Positions 9,675-19,304 of a DNA stretch of 64,000 bases are shown here, in pieces. The stretch is from Christiangramia gaetbulicola. GTDB lineage: Bacteria; Bacteroidota; Bacteroidia; Flavobacteriales; Flavobacteriaceae. Position 1 is the stretch's first letter, and every line of letters starts with the position of its first letter. The stretch is from contig NZ_QBKQ01000001.1 in NCBI RefSeq assembly GCF_003054225.1, forward strand, positions 744,001 to 808,000. Reading direction: 5' to 3'. The notes under the pieces are model-generated. The model did no database searches, was not told the DNA's origin, and saw nothing but the letters and a program-made list of their open reading frames with translations. The position numbers and the translations under genes are program-made.

Positions 9675-9846
9675 AGCATTTAGAAATTTTTCCTAGTAAA
9701 TTTCCAAAAAATGAAACGGTTTTTGCCTTAATAGCATGTTAATTTTAACACATTTCGCACATTTCTTCTATTTAACATCTGTTCGTGTAACTTTTCAGAC
9801 TTAAACGTTACCAATTGTGGTAACTGAAAAAAAAACCACTTTAAAA

Positions 9847-11172
9847 ATGATCAACAAGTTAAAACTGTTATCCTGTTTCTTCTTCGCTGGAGTAGCAGGA
9901 TTTGCTCAGGAAGTTGAATTCACTGAGTATGAATTAGAAAATGGCCTTGATGTGATCTTACATCAGGATAATACCGCCCCGGTAGTAACTGTTGGGGTTA
10001 TGTATCATGTTGGCGCAAAAGATGAAGAAGAAGGAAGATCTGGATTCGCACATTTCTTTGAGCATCTTTTGTTCGAAGGAACAGAAAATATTGAGCGAGG
10101 CAAATGGTTCGACATCGTTGCTGCCAATGGAGGAAGCAATAACGCCAATACCACCCAGGACAGAACTTACTATTACGAAACTTTCCCATCTAACAATCTT
10201 GAACTTGGACTTTGGATGGAGTCTGAAAGAATGCTGCACCCGGTAATTAACGAGATTGGTGTAGAAACTCAGAATGAAGTTGTAAAGGAAGAAAAGCGTT
10301 CAAGAATCGATAACGCTCCTTACGGAAAGATCATCTATGCTACAGGGATCAATAAGTATGTATTCGACAAGCATCCTTATAAGAACTCTGTAATTGGAAC
10401 TATGGAAGATCTTGATGCAGCAGAGCTAGATGAATTCAAAGCCTTCTTTAAAAAGTACTATGGTGCAAGCAATGCAACTTTGGTTGTAGCTGGAGACATC
10501 GATGTTGCCAAGACCAAAAAAATGATCAAGGATTATTTTAGCGAGATCCCGGCAGGTACAGAAGTAGAAAGAGTAGACATCAAAGAGGAGCCTATCACAG
10601 AAACGATCACGGCTACAGAATATGATAGTAATATTCAAATACCGGCGAAATTATTTGTGTACAGAACTCCTTCTATGAAATCCAGAGACGCTTATGTTCT
10701 GGACATGATCTCTTCTATACTTACAGATGGTAAGAGCTCTAGAATGTACAAGAAAATGGTAGACGAAGAAAAGACCGCTTTACAGGTACTGGCCTTCCCT
10801 AGAACCCAGGAAGATTATGGTACTTACGTAATGGGCGCATTAGCGCTTGGTGAAACTCCTTTAGACACCCTTGCAAAATCAATGGACGAAGAGATCGACA
10901 AATTACAAAATGAGCTTATTTCTGAAAAAGAATACCAGAAGCTTCAGAACAAATTTGAGAACCGCTTTGTGAATTCCAACAGCAGTATACAGGGAATCGC
11001 TTCTTCGCTTGCTACCTATAGCGTTTTATACGGAGATACAGATCTAATCAACGAAGAGATCGATATCTACAGAAATATCACCAGAGAAGATATTAAGAGA
11101 GTAGCGAATGAATATTTGCAGGAAGACCAGAGACTGGAATTAGACTATCTACCTGAAAGTGCCAAGGAATAA
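9847..11172 (+). CDS. M16 family zinc metallopeptidase (catalytic subunit)
   Basis: Periplasmic pitrilysin-type protease of 441 residues. The signal peptide is MINKLKLLSCFFFAGVAGFA; the upstream GTG at 9817 would put ten charged residues before it, so ATG 9847 is chosen. The zinc motif HFFEH (69-73) is intact and the third ligand Glu falls in NEVVKEE about 76 residues later. A second, inactive M16 half follows. The next gene, 17 bp downstream, encodes a related protein without the zinc motif, so the two probably form the heterodimer seen in paired bacterial M16 enzymes. Confidence 0.92.
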   Translation: MINKLKLLSCFFFAGVAGFAQEVEFTEYELENGLDVILHQDNTAPVVTVGVMYHVGAKDEEEGRSGFAHFFEHLLFEGTENIERGKWFDIVAANGGSNNANTTQDRTYYYETFPSNNLELGLWMESERMLHPVINEIGVETQNEVVKEEKRSRIDNAPYGKIIYATGINKYVFDKHPYKNSVIGTMEDLDAAELDEFKAFFKKYYGASNATLVVAGDIDVAKTKKMIKDYFSEIPAGTEVERVDIKEEPITETITATEYDSNIQIPAKLFVYRTPSMKSRDAYVLDMISSILTDGKSSRMYKKMVDEEKTALQVLAFPRTQEDYGTYVMGALALGETPLDTLAKSMDEEIDKLQNELISEKEYQKLQNKFENRFVNSNSSIQGIASSLATYSVLYGDTDLINEEIDIYRNITREDIKRVANEYLQEDQRLELDYLPESAKE

Positions 11173-11189
11173 ACTAAAAAATTAGAAGA

Positions 11190-13253
11190 ATGAAATTTAA
11201 CATACTTACTTTATTTATTGCCTGTTTTTTGACCACAGCGTCATTTGCACAGGTAGACCGTTCTAAGCAACCAGAACCGGGACCTGCCCCAAAGATCAAT
11301 TTGGGCAAACCAGATGAATTTACCCTGAACAACGGGTTAAAAGTACTGGTAGTAGAAAACCATAAATTACCAAGAGTTTCTGCTTCCCTTATCATCGACA
11401 ATGTTCCGCATGCTGAAGAAAAACCGGCAACTTCTGCCCTTGTTTCTTCTTTACTAGGAACTGGAACCCAGAATATTTCTAAAGACAAATACAATGAAGA
11501 AATAGATTTTCTTGGAGCGAACATCAGCTTTGGATCAGAGAGCGTTTATGCAAGCTCTTTATCTAAATTCTTTCCCCGTGTAATGGAGTTAATGGCTGAA
11601 GGTGCCTTAAGACCTAAGTTTACCCAGGAAGAATTCGAAGCTGAAAAAACAAAGCAGATCGAAGGTCTTAAATCTATCAACAAAGATGTAGGATCTATCG
11701 CAAGTCGTGTGAGTGCAGCGCTTGCTTATGGTGCAAATCACCCTTATGGTGAATTTGCTACGGTAGAAAATACCGAAAAAGTTACTTTAGACGACGTTAA
11801 GAAATTCTACAATAATTACTTCAAGCCGGCAAACGCTTACCTTGTAGTTGTAGGAGATGTAAAGACTTCTGAAGTTAAGAAACTAGCTGAAAAGAACTTT
11901 GGAAGCTGGGCTAAAGGAGCTCCTGTAACTAAAGAACTACCTAAGGTTACAAACGTAGATGAAACTCAGATCAATTTGGTAGATATGCCAAACGCGGTAC
12001 AGAGTGAGTTAAGAATCCAGAACACCATAGATCTTAAAATGGCTGATGAGGATTACTTCCCTGTACTTGTTGCTAACCAGATCCTGGGAGGAAGTTTTGG
12101 AAGTTACCTTAACATGAATCTTAGAGAAGATAAAGGATATACTTATGGTGCCAGAACAAGTACCGGTGCAGATAAATATGCTTCAAGATTCGTAGCTCAG
12201 GCCAGCGTAAGAAATGCGGTTACAGATAGCGCGATTGTAGAATCTTTAAAAGAGATCAACAGGATCAAAACCGAATTGGTTGACCCTGAAGTACTGGAAA
12301 ATGCTAAAAGCAAATTCGCTGGAGATTTCGTTTTGAGACTGGAAAATCCTTCTACGATCTCTAACTATGCATTGAATGTAAAGACCAACGATCTTTCAGA
12401 AGATTTTTATGAAACCTTCCTTGAGAAGATTAACGCGGTTACTCCAGAAGACATCAAACGTGTTGCTAACAAATATTATCAAACAGATAATATGAGAATT
12501 GTAGTAGCAGGTAAAGCTTCAGATATTCTTCCTAATCTTGAGAATGTAAAATTCAACGGAAAAACAATTCCGGTGAAATACTACAATAAACTTGGAGAGG
12601 AAGTTGAAAAACCACAAGCTAAAGAAGTTGACGCTTCAATAACCGTAGAAAAAGTTTACGAAAATTATATTGAAGCTGTTGGTGGACGTGATGCTGTTGA
12701 AGATGTAGAAAGTGTAGTTATGAAAGCTGAAGCTAGTATACAAGGAATGGCTCTAAACCTTACCTTAAAGAGAACAATGGAAGGTAAGCTAAATCAAGAA
12801 GTTTCTGTAGCTGGTAACGTAATGAGCAAACAGATTTTTGATGGTGAAGCTGGATTTGTAATGGCGCAGGGGCAAAAGATCCCTTACAACGAAGACCAAA
12901 TCAAAACTGCTAAAATAGATGCTAATCCATTCCCGGAACTACAGGTTGGAGACGCAACTTTAGAAGGAATTGAAACTGTTGAAGGTAAAGATGCTTATGT
13001 TGTTGCACTAAGCGACAACTATAAAGCTTATTACAACGTGGAAAGTGGTTTGAAAATGCAAACTGTACAAACTGTATCGCAGGCTGGGCAAACAATGTCT
13101 ATCCCTACAGGATATAGCGATTACCAGGAAGTAGAAGGAGTTAAATTTCCATTTAAAATGACTCAGGCTGCAGGCCCACAAACATTCGAATTCAAGGTTT
13201 CTGAGATCCTTGTGAATGAAGGTGTTTCTGAAGAAGATTTCGCAACTGAATAA
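11190..13253 (+). CDS. M16-like peptidase partner subunit fused to a LolA-like domain
   Basis: A 687-residue exported protein (signal peptide 1-20, ending TASFAQ). Residues about 45-460 form two M16 domains, but the region aligned with the HxxEH motif reads EEKPATSALVSSLL, so zinc ligands are missing and this is the non-catalytic, substrate-shaping subunit. It keeps the R/Y-type motif region GYTYGARTS typical of these partners. Residues about 480-687 form an additional beta-rich domain (EAVGGRDAVEDVESVVMKAE and KDAYVVALSDNYKAYYNVES) that looks like the LolA/LppX-type lipoprotein-carrier fold. Co-transcribed with the preceding peptidase. Confidence 0.88.
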   Translation: MKFNILTLFIACFLTTASFAQVDRSKQPEPGPAPKINLGKPDEFTLNNGLKVLVVENHKLPRVSASLIIDNVPHAEEKPATSALVSSLLGTGTQNISKDKYNEEIDFLGANISFGSESVYASSLSKFFPRVMELMAEGALRPKFTQEEFEAEKTKQIEGLKSINKDVGSIASRVSAALAYGANHPYGEFATVENTEKVTLDDVKKFYNNYFKPANAYLVVVGDVKTSEVKKLAEKNFGSWAKGAPVTKELPKVTNVDETQINLVDMPNAVQSELRIQNTIDLKMADEDYFPVLVANQILGGSFGSYLNMNLREDKGYTYGARTSTGADKYASRFVAQASVRNAVTDSAIVESLKEINRIKTELVDPEVLENAKSKFAGDFVLRLENPSTISNYALNVKTNDLSEDFYETFLEKINAVTPEDIKRVANKYYQTDNMRIVVAGKASDILPNLENVKFNGKTIPVKYYNKLGEEVEKPQAKEVDASITVEKVYENYIEAVGGRDAVEDVESVVMKAEASIQGMALNLTLKRTMEGKLNQEVSVAGNVMSKQIFDGEAGFVMAQGQKIPYNEDQIKTAKIDANPFPELQVGDATLEGIETVEGKDAYVVALSDNYKAYYNVESGLKMQTVQTVSQAGQTMSIPTGYSDYQEVEGVKFPFKMTQAAGPQTFEFKVSEILVNEGVSEEDFATE

Positions 13254-13274
13254 TTCTTTTGAACCTATAAATAT

Positions 13275-13303
13275 AAAAGCCCCGTTTATCGGGGCTTTTT
13301 TTA
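13275..13303. terminator. bidirectional intrinsic terminator
   Basis: Stem AAAAGCCCCG/CGGGGCTTTT with a five-base loop, followed by T-runs in both directions, between the M16 pair and the convergent transporter gene. Confidence 0.87.
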
Positions 13304-14200
13304 TGTCGCCTGTTTCCTGTACCTGGAAATGATATCCTTGGAGCGGTTCACTATAAATACTCCTATTAGGATGACCAGGGCAGAGACAAGTTGCCAGAAG
13401 CTAAAGACCTCTCCATCCATTATTCCCCATCCCAGCGCAACCACAGGAATCGTATAGGTTACTGAAGTAGTAAAGACCGGGTCTGAGATCTGCACCAGTT
13501 TATTGAAAATGATCATCGCTACTCCGGTACCAATAATACCCAGTATCGCCACGTAAATGATAGACAACTCTAATTCTGAAGAGTAGATCGGAAGCTCAAA
13601 GAAGCCGGTAGAATAAAGCAAAATTAGCGCTGGAATTAGCAAAACAGAAAAATTACCTGCCGCGATCCCTAACGGAGAAATATCACTCATACGGGTTTTA
13701 AGAATATTCACATTCATTGCATAACAAGCTGCAGCCATGATCACCAGAAGCGAATACATATAATTCTGATCTGGGTTAATACTTGCCCCGCTTAAAATTA
13801 AACCGGCAGTTCCTAAAAGACCCACAACCACTCCGGTGATCTTATTCTGACTGAACACAGCCCGGAAGAACAAAGCACCGAATATAAGTGTAAGCAAAGG
13901 CGTAGTCGCGTTAAGTATAGAAGCTATGGCGCTATCTATTTCTGTTTCGGCATAAGCAAAAAGATATACCGGAAAGAAAGAGCCCAGAAAGCCGGACAGG
14001 ATGATCCATTTCCATTGTCTCAAGCTAAGCCGACTTATACTTTTAAACCCAACCAAGATCAGGAACAAGGCTGCGAAAATGATCCTGAAAGATCCTACCT
14101 GCATAGCCGTTAAGCCGATAAGTGCTTTTTTAATGAGAATAAAAGAACTTCCCCAGACTACGGAAAGTATAATAAGATATATCCATTTCAGATTTTTCAA
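13301..14200 (-). CDS. EamA/DMT-superfamily transporter
   Basis: A 299-residue inner-membrane protein with ten predicted helices in two five-helix EamA repeats; the first repeat starts LKWIYLIILSVVWGSSFILIKKAL, with the WGSSF motif typical of drug/metabolite exporters. The substrate cannot be told from sequence. Monocistronic; a weak promoter match (TTGGTT, 19 bases, TATCTTCG) lies at 14227-14259. Confidence 0.88.
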   Translation of the reverse strand: MKNLKWIYLIILSVVWGSSFILIKKALIGLTAMQVGSFRIIFAALFLILVGFKSISRLSLRQWKWIILSGFLGSFFPVYLFAYAETEIDSAIASILNATTPLLTLIFGALFFRAVFSQNKITGVVVGLLGTAGLILSGASINPDQNYMYSLLVIMAAACYAMNVNILKTRMSDISPLGIAAGNFSVLLIPALILLYSTGFFELPIYSSELELSIIYVAILGIIGTGVAMIIFNKLVQISDPVFTTSVTYTIPVVALGWGIMDGEVFSFWQLVSALVILIGVFIVNRSKDIISRYRKQAT

Positions 14201-14226
14201 TGGCAGGGATTTTTGATTTAAGATTG

Positions 14227-14259
14227 CGAAGATATATTTTAAGATGGTTTCCCAACCAA
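14227..14259 (-). promoter_or_regulatory. candidate promoter of the DMT transporter
   Basis: Minus strand TTGGTT with TATCTTCG; one mismatch to TAnnTTTG. The spacing of 19 bases (counted from GGTT) fits the Bacteroidota pattern. Confidence 0.35.
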
Positions 14260-14314
14260 TAATCTTTTTACACTTTTTATCGAAAGCGCAAGGCTACCAC
14301 AATTTATCTCCAAC

Positions 14315-14343
14315 AAAAAGCCCCAACATTTGTCGGGGCTTTT
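14315..14343 (-). terminator. intrinsic terminator after susC-susD
   Basis: Stem AAAAGCCCC/GGGGCTTTT (14316-14324 and 14335-14343), followed on the minus strand by T residues, 22 bp after the susD stop. Confidence 0.82.
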
Positions 14344-14365
14344 ATCAATTTATTTAATTATTATT

Positions 14366-15676
14366 TTAGTTCAATTGCTCGGTAAATGGAGTTGGAAAAG
14401 CATCGATGATATTATCACCTGTGCGATCTAACGGAACATTCTCAGAGTTGAGCATATCCAGTCTTCTAAGATCGATCCAACGATGACCTTCAGCCAGTAA
14501 AGAATATCTTCTTTGTCTTAGAACTTCTTCAAGCAAACTGTCTGAATCGGTAGCTCCAGAATAATCAGATAACCCAGCAGCATTTCTAACAATATTGATA
14601 GCTTCAACAGTTTCATCGTTATCTATTCCAATATTGGCTTCAGCATAGATAAGGATCAGCTCTTCGTTTCTAATCAAATATACCGGGTCCACATTGCTTT
14701 CATATACCGTGATCTGGTATTGTGCAGATAGGCCATCTGTTAATACTACTTCTTCCAGCATTATGGATTTTTCCTCAACTCTTAAGTCACCAGGAGCTGC
14801 ATCTGCGATCCAGGATGGATGAACCATAAATTCCTGACCAGACTGATTAGGCACGTGGTATTGCGCATTAAGGATATCGTTACCCGTTAATCCAAAAACG
14901 TGAGCAGGTCCTTCATAAAGATCCCCGTCAAGATCTAGAAAAGAATCTTCTAATAGAGAAAGAACCATTTGGTCATTCCCCTGATATAAAGCCACACGAG
15001 CAGCTATAGCTCTGTTGAACTCACTAAAACTTGATGCGGTATCAAATCCATCAAAACCTGAACTTAAACTTACAAAGTCTTCAGTTCCATTCGCAAGATC
15101 TGCATTGGCTTCATCAAGAAGGCTCATAATAGCGGTAAGAGCTTCGTCGTAACCAACATTCGGCCCTAGGTTATCAGGGTCGGCCACGTCTATTCTAATT
15201 CCATTATCATACTGGCGGTTCGCCACCATCAACAATGCATATGCTTTAAGAGTCTTAGCGTAACCATAGTAATCGCTCTTTTGAGCATCACTAAATCCGG
15301 CCACAGAATTCTCCACGGCTTCAATAAGAATATTAGCCGATTTCACAACCTTATACCACGCGGCATACGAACGAGTGGTTAAAAACCCATTATTATCCAG
15401 AGGCCCCTTCAGCAGTTCTCCGGTATATCGAGGATCTACACTTGTAAGGTCATAATATTCCCTACCTAAGATACTCACGGTGTCGTAATGAAACTCCAGG
15501 TCGCTACGCATAATAGCCTCCAGACCAGTAGCCAGCAGCATAATATCTCCAGCACTAGCTCCTTCTGCAAAACTACTTACGGTAGGTGCATTTGGATTTT
15601 CGATATCTTCTAATTCGCACCCCGGGAAGAGTATTAACGCAAACATGAAGATGAATGTTATTGATAATTTTTTCAT
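14366..15676 (-). CDS. SusD/RagB-family substrate-binding lipoprotein
   Basis: Surface lipoprotein that captures ligand and forms the lid over its SusC-like partner. The 436-residue protein has a lipoprotein signal ending FPGC (Cys20), TPR-like helical segments (SANILIEAVENS, YAKTLKAYALLMVANRQY) and the family's C-terminal signature LLAEGHRWIDLRRLD. It is on the short side for SusD (usually 450-600). It follows susC by 14 bp and ends in a terminator. No glycoside hydrolase, sulfatase or peptidase gene lies beside it, so the substrate is unknown. Confidence 0.95.
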   Translation of the reverse strand: MKKLSITFIFMFALILFPGCELEDIENPNAPTVSSFAEGASAGDIMLLATGLEAIMRSDLEFHYDTVSILGREYYDLTSVDPRYTGELLKGPLDNNGFLTTRSYAAWYKVVKSANILIEAVENSVAGFSDAQKSDYYGYAKTLKAYALLMVANRQYDNGIRIDVADPDNLGPNVGYDEALTAIMSLLDEANADLANGTEDFVSLSSGFDGFDTASSFSEFNRAIAARVALYQGNDQMVLSLLEDSFLDLDGDLYEGPAHVFGLTGNDILNAQYHVPNQSGQEFMVHPSWIADAAPGDLRVEEKSIMLEEVVLTDGLSAQYQITVYESNVDPVYLIRNEELILIYAEANIGIDNDETVEAINIVRNAAGLSDYSGATDSDSLLEEVLRQRRYSLLAEGHRWIDLRRLDMLNSENVPLDRTGDNIIDAFPTPFTEQLN

Positions 15677-15690
15677 GATTGTTCTTTCTT

Positions 15691-18651
15691 TTAGAAGTTA
15701 ACGTTTAAATGAAAATTAACGAACCTTGACATTGGGTAAGGCGTAACCTCAACGTTATTAGCCAGAACGTTGTTACCGAAGTTCGATACTTCAGGATCAT
15801 AACTGTTATAGTCAAATATATTGATCAGGTTTCTTCCTGAAACTCCAACTTTAATGTTGGATGCATATTTGATGAAGTTATTTGGAAGCGTATAAAACAA
15901 TCCAACCTCTCTTAGTTTCAAATAACCGGCATCCTCAATAAAAGGACCTGGATTCACGAAGGCCTGACTAGCTCTGTACTGTCCATTACTAAGCTGTCCG
16001 CTTGGGTCGAGATCTGTATCATTATAATCCCAGGTAGTACCTGCAAGGTCATAAAGTAAGGTAGTTAAATTTATATTATCCCCGCCTTTTTTCCAATGCC
16101 ATAAAAAGGTAAAATCAAAGTTACCGAACTTGATTTCGTTATACCAGGACATCTGAAAATCTGGCTCTGCATTTCCATACACAAAGAATCCGTCACCTTC
16201 GGGATCTCTTTCTGCAATTTCTTCTGCAGTAAAGGCATCTGCATCATAAGTACCTACGATCTGCGTTGCACTTTTCCCTTCCTGAATAAGGAATGTTCCC
16301 AGACCTGCTGCAAATCCACCATTAGTAAAAGATGGCACATCCAGACTGGTTACTTCAGATTTATTTTTCCACCATTTAAAACTGGCGTTCCAGGAAAATT
16401 CATCTTTTTCCATCACGATGGCATTCAATCCAAGTTCAACCCCTTTGTTCTGAAGTTCTCCTCCGTTAACAACCTCTGTAGTAAAACCAGAAGAAGTTGG
16501 GAATTGAGATTGAATTAACAGGTCCTCGATGGTCTTATCATAGAATGATACTGAAAAATCAAGTCTCTTATCAAATAATGCGAAGTCCAGACCGTATTCT
16601 AATTCTTTTTGTCTCTCTGGTCCAATATTCGAATTTCCTCGCAAGTTCGCCGGGCTTAACCCTGATGATCCATCAATAAACTGGGCATCCATTAAGGAAA
16701 AACGATCATTGAAATTCGGGAATCTTCCGGCCTCACCATAGGCTATCCTTGGTTTAAAGACATTTAGGAAATCTAAATTCCAAAAATCAAATTCATGAAG
16801 ATTAACCGCCAGGTTGGCTTTTGGATAATAATACATTTCGTTTGCATCCCCGTTATTAGTGGATTTATCTCCTCTAATACCCACGGTTCCAATGATCTTA
16901 TCATCAAAATTTACTTCCTCCTGAACAAAGAAACCTTTATCCCTTTGTGGCCTGATCACCTGGTTGGTTGAAACGTTGGTAGATTGTCCCAAATTGGTTT
17001 GAGAACCATTAAGCCCTGTGGCAATAGTAATCACTGTATTCCTGTTGAAATCCTGAAGGAAACTACCCGCCTGAGTGGTAAAGGCAAGCCCATTATCCAG
17101 ATCCAGGTTATGAACAAGGAATGCAGATAAGTTGTAATTGGTATTCACAGTAGAACCAGATATAGATACACCTCCAAGAGAACTTGGATCCCTGAAATAA
17201 GTAAGTTCACTCGGGAAGATACTGGTAGTTCTTAAAGTATACTGGTCAAAACCACCTTCTAATACCAATTTAAGTCTTTGGCGATCTGTAGTTAATAGCT
17301 TCACATTAGTCTTGGCACTTCCTATAAAACGATTTACCTCTTCCCTGTTCGTGGTTAAAGCTACTGTTTCCAGCACGTTAGAACCCGCTCCCCCAAAAGG
17401 ATAAATACCATCTACAGGATATAGATCTTCCCATGGATAGGTAAATGCAAGGGCATAACCTACAGTTCTATTGGCATTACCATTATTAAAAAATCCTCTG
17501 TCAGATTGAGAATTGATATAATTACTGGTTACATAAAGATCCAGCCAGTCATTGAATTTCTGGCCAATGTTCAATCTTACCGAGCTTTTCTTATATCCTG
17601 TATTATCTACAAGACCCGGCTCGTTTCTATGAGTTGCACCAAAGAAATAGTCTGTTTTTTCGTTCGCTCCGGAAGTTGAAAAACGAGTAGTTGAAGAAAC
17701 TACCGTATTATCGAAAAGTTCAGCCTCATAATCATTCAAAGTTGGGTTATTAGGACCTCCAAGCGCGGTAATTTGCTCTTGAGTATAGTCTCTTAAACCA
17801 AGCAGCTGCGTAGGAGTTCTTAGACCTACTACCTGAGAGAAAGTTACTTTTGGTAGTCCCATTTTACCTCGTTTAGTTGTAATAAGCACAACCCCACCGG
17901 CAGCACGGGATCCATATATAGCAGCAGCCGAGGCTCCTTTAAGGATCTCCACACTTTCAATATCCTGTGGATCTATATCTGCAATACGGTTAGAAGCATC
18001 ATCCTGATTGGTTGAAGGGTTACCACCACCAGCAGCCTCGCTAACGATATTGTTACCCAAACCAATGGAAGAGTTATCCACATACACACCATCCACGATA
18101 AATAGTGGTTGCTGATCTCCAAAAATGGAAGTAACCCCACGCAGTCGCATAGAAATACCACCTCCAGGAGCACCGGAGTTGGCTTTAATTTCAGCTCCAT
18201 TAAATTTACCAGATAGCGCTCCATCTAATCCAGATTGAACGGTAACTCCGGTCAATTCTTCTGCTGAAACCGAGGCAACAGCGTTTGCGGTATTAGATCG
18301 TTTAGTAGAAGATGCCAGACCGGTTACAACAACTTCGTCCAGAGCCGCAGCAGATTCACTTAATCTAATTGTTATCGGGGAATCATCTGTGAAATTTCTT
18401 TCCTGGGTTTCAAATCCGAGATAAGAGAACACTAAAGTTGTGGGAAGTGATTCTACCGTGATAGAGAATTTCCCCTCAATATCACTGGTTGTACCATTGC
18501 TGGTTCCTTTCTCCAGAACATTAACGAATGGCACAACCTCACCAGTGGCCTCGTTAATGGTTGTTCCTTCCAGAACTTCCTGAGAAAGAAGTAAAGAAGG
18601 ACAAAGCAGAAAGAAGATCACTTTGAAGTAACTCAAAGAAAATTGCTTCAT
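15691..18651 (-). CDS. SusC/RagA-family TonB-dependent outer-membrane transporter
   Basis: TonB-dependent importer for oligomeric substrates. Of 986 residues: signal peptide (1-23), carboxypeptidase-regulatory-like domain (about 26-105, TTSDIEGKFSITV), plug domain (about 115-265) with the SusC signature PLFIVDGVYVDN and VEILKGASAAAIYGSRAAGG, then a 22-strand barrel ending in the aromatic tail FVNFHLNVNF. There is no N-terminal STN domain, so no fused anti-sigma signalling is expected. Forms a pair with the SusD gene downstream. No sigma/anti-sigma, hybrid two-component or SusR-like regulator is adjacent. Confidence 0.97.
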   Translation of the reverse strand: MKQFSLSYFKVIFFLLCPSLLLSQEVLEGTTINEATGEVVPFVNVLEKGTSNGTTSDIEGKFSITVESLPTTLVFSYLGFETQERNFTDDSPITIRLSESAAALDEVVVTGLASSTKRSNTANAVASVSAEELTGVTVQSGLDGALSGKFNGAEIKANSGAPGGGISMRLRGVTSIFGDQQPLFIVDGVYVDNSSIGLGNNIVSEAAGGGNPSTNQDDASNRIADIDPQDIESVEILKGASAAAIYGSRAAGGVVLITTKRGKMGLPKVTFSQVVGLRTPTQLLGLRDYTQEQITALGGPNNPTLNDYEAELFDNTVVSSTTRFSTSGANEKTDYFFGATHRNEPGLVDNTGYKKSSVRLNIGQKFNDWLDLYVTSNYINSQSDRGFFNNGNANRTVGYALAFTYPWEDLYPVDGIYPFGGAGSNVLETVALTTNREEVNRFIGSAKTNVKLLTTDRQRLKLVLEGGFDQYTLRTTSIFPSELTYFRDPSSLGGVSISGSTVNTNYNLSAFLVHNLDLDNGLAFTTQAGSFLQDFNRNTVITIATGLNGSQTNLGQSTNVSTNQVIRPQRDKGFFVQEEVNFDDKIIGTVGIRGDKSTNNGDANEMYYYPKANLAVNLHEFDFWNLDFLNVFKPRIAYGEAGRFPNFNDRFSLMDAQFIDGSSGLSPANLRGNSNIGPERQKELEYGLDFALFDKRLDFSVSFYDKTIEDLLIQSQFPTSSGFTTEVVNGGELQNKGVELGLNAIVMEKDEFSWNASFKWWKNKSEVTSLDVPSFTNGGFAAGLGTFLIQEGKSATQIVGTYDADAFTAEEIAERDPEGDGFFVYGNAEPDFQMSWYNEIKFGNFDFTFLWHWKKGGDNINLTTLLYDLAGTTWDYNDTDLDPSGQLSNGQYRASQAFVNPGPFIEDAGYLKLREVGLFYTLPNNFIKYASNIKVGVSGRNLINIFDYNSYDPEVSNFGNNVLANNVEVTPYPMSRFVNFHLNVNF

Positions 18652-18740
18652 AATTGTTAATTTTAAAGTTTGTTTAACAATTATAAGCTATTTTATCATT
18701 GTTTTAACTTATCTATTGAAGATGTTACAAACATTGAGTG

Positions 18741-19304
18741 TTAATAATTCCATTTTAAACTCTCCATTAAATGCCGGATATCTTTTTTTAAATATTCCGC
18801 GGCAGGAACTATGGAATCAAAATTTGGAAGGCTTTCGAAGTACACAGAACCGGTTAGAAAATGATCTGTACTGTCAGTTAAATAGAATTGAGCCTGGGAA
18901 GCGGCATTACCATCCACCTGGTAAAACATGCCGTATGTTTTATTGAAGTTATTAGTATAGACATCACCCTCGATCACATCTGCTTTAATAGTATGCTGCA
19001 ATGGCAGCTTCTGGGCATCTGTCAATAAAGAATCAAGATTGTTCTTCACCGGCTGATAGGTTATAAAGATCGAACCTTTCATTTCATCGTAATCCAGCTG
19101 AATCCAGCAGGGAATGCGGTTTCTTGAAGGTGAGATCTCTGCGATGGCATTCTTCTCGAAGCTATAGGGACAGCCAATATCCACTCTTTCATATTCTGCC
19201 TCGGGATACTCCAAAGCAAGAAAGCCCTTTGGTTTTGGCTTGGGATCATCTTTACATGAAACACATAAAAAAATTATGACTAGAAAGGCCAATATCAATC
19301 TCAT
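18741..19304 (-). CDS. gldD: gliding motility lipoprotein GldD
   Basis: Lipoprotein required for gliding in Flavobacterium. The 187-residue product has a lipoprotein signal ending CVSC (Cys17) followed by KDDPKPKPKGFLALEYPEAEY, the conserved GldD start, and the CPYSFEKN, IPCWIQLDY and VDGNAASQAQFYLTDST blocks. The start overlaps the gldE stop by four bases. The gldE-gldD order matches other Flavobacteriaceae. Its biochemical role is unknown. Confidence 0.95.
   Translation of the reverse strand: MRLILAFLVIIFLCVSCKDDPKPKPKGFLALEYPEAEYERVDIGCPYSFEKNAIAEISPSRNRIPCWIQLDYDEMKGSIFITYQPVKNNLDSLLTDAQKLPLQHTIKADVIEGDVYTNNFNKTYGMFYQVDGNAASQAQFYLTDSTDHFLTGSVYFESLPNFDSIVPAAEYLKKDIRHLMESLKWNY

Noticed and set aside
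9817-9846. GTG start for the first M16 peptidase
   Set aside because: It would add a lysine-rich stretch in front of a normal signal peptide; ATG 9847 is preferred.
9830-9865. Possible GTGGT/ACCAC hairpin before the first M16 gene
   Set aside because: Five-base arms with a long A-rich loop are likely in AT-rich DNA and have no T-run.
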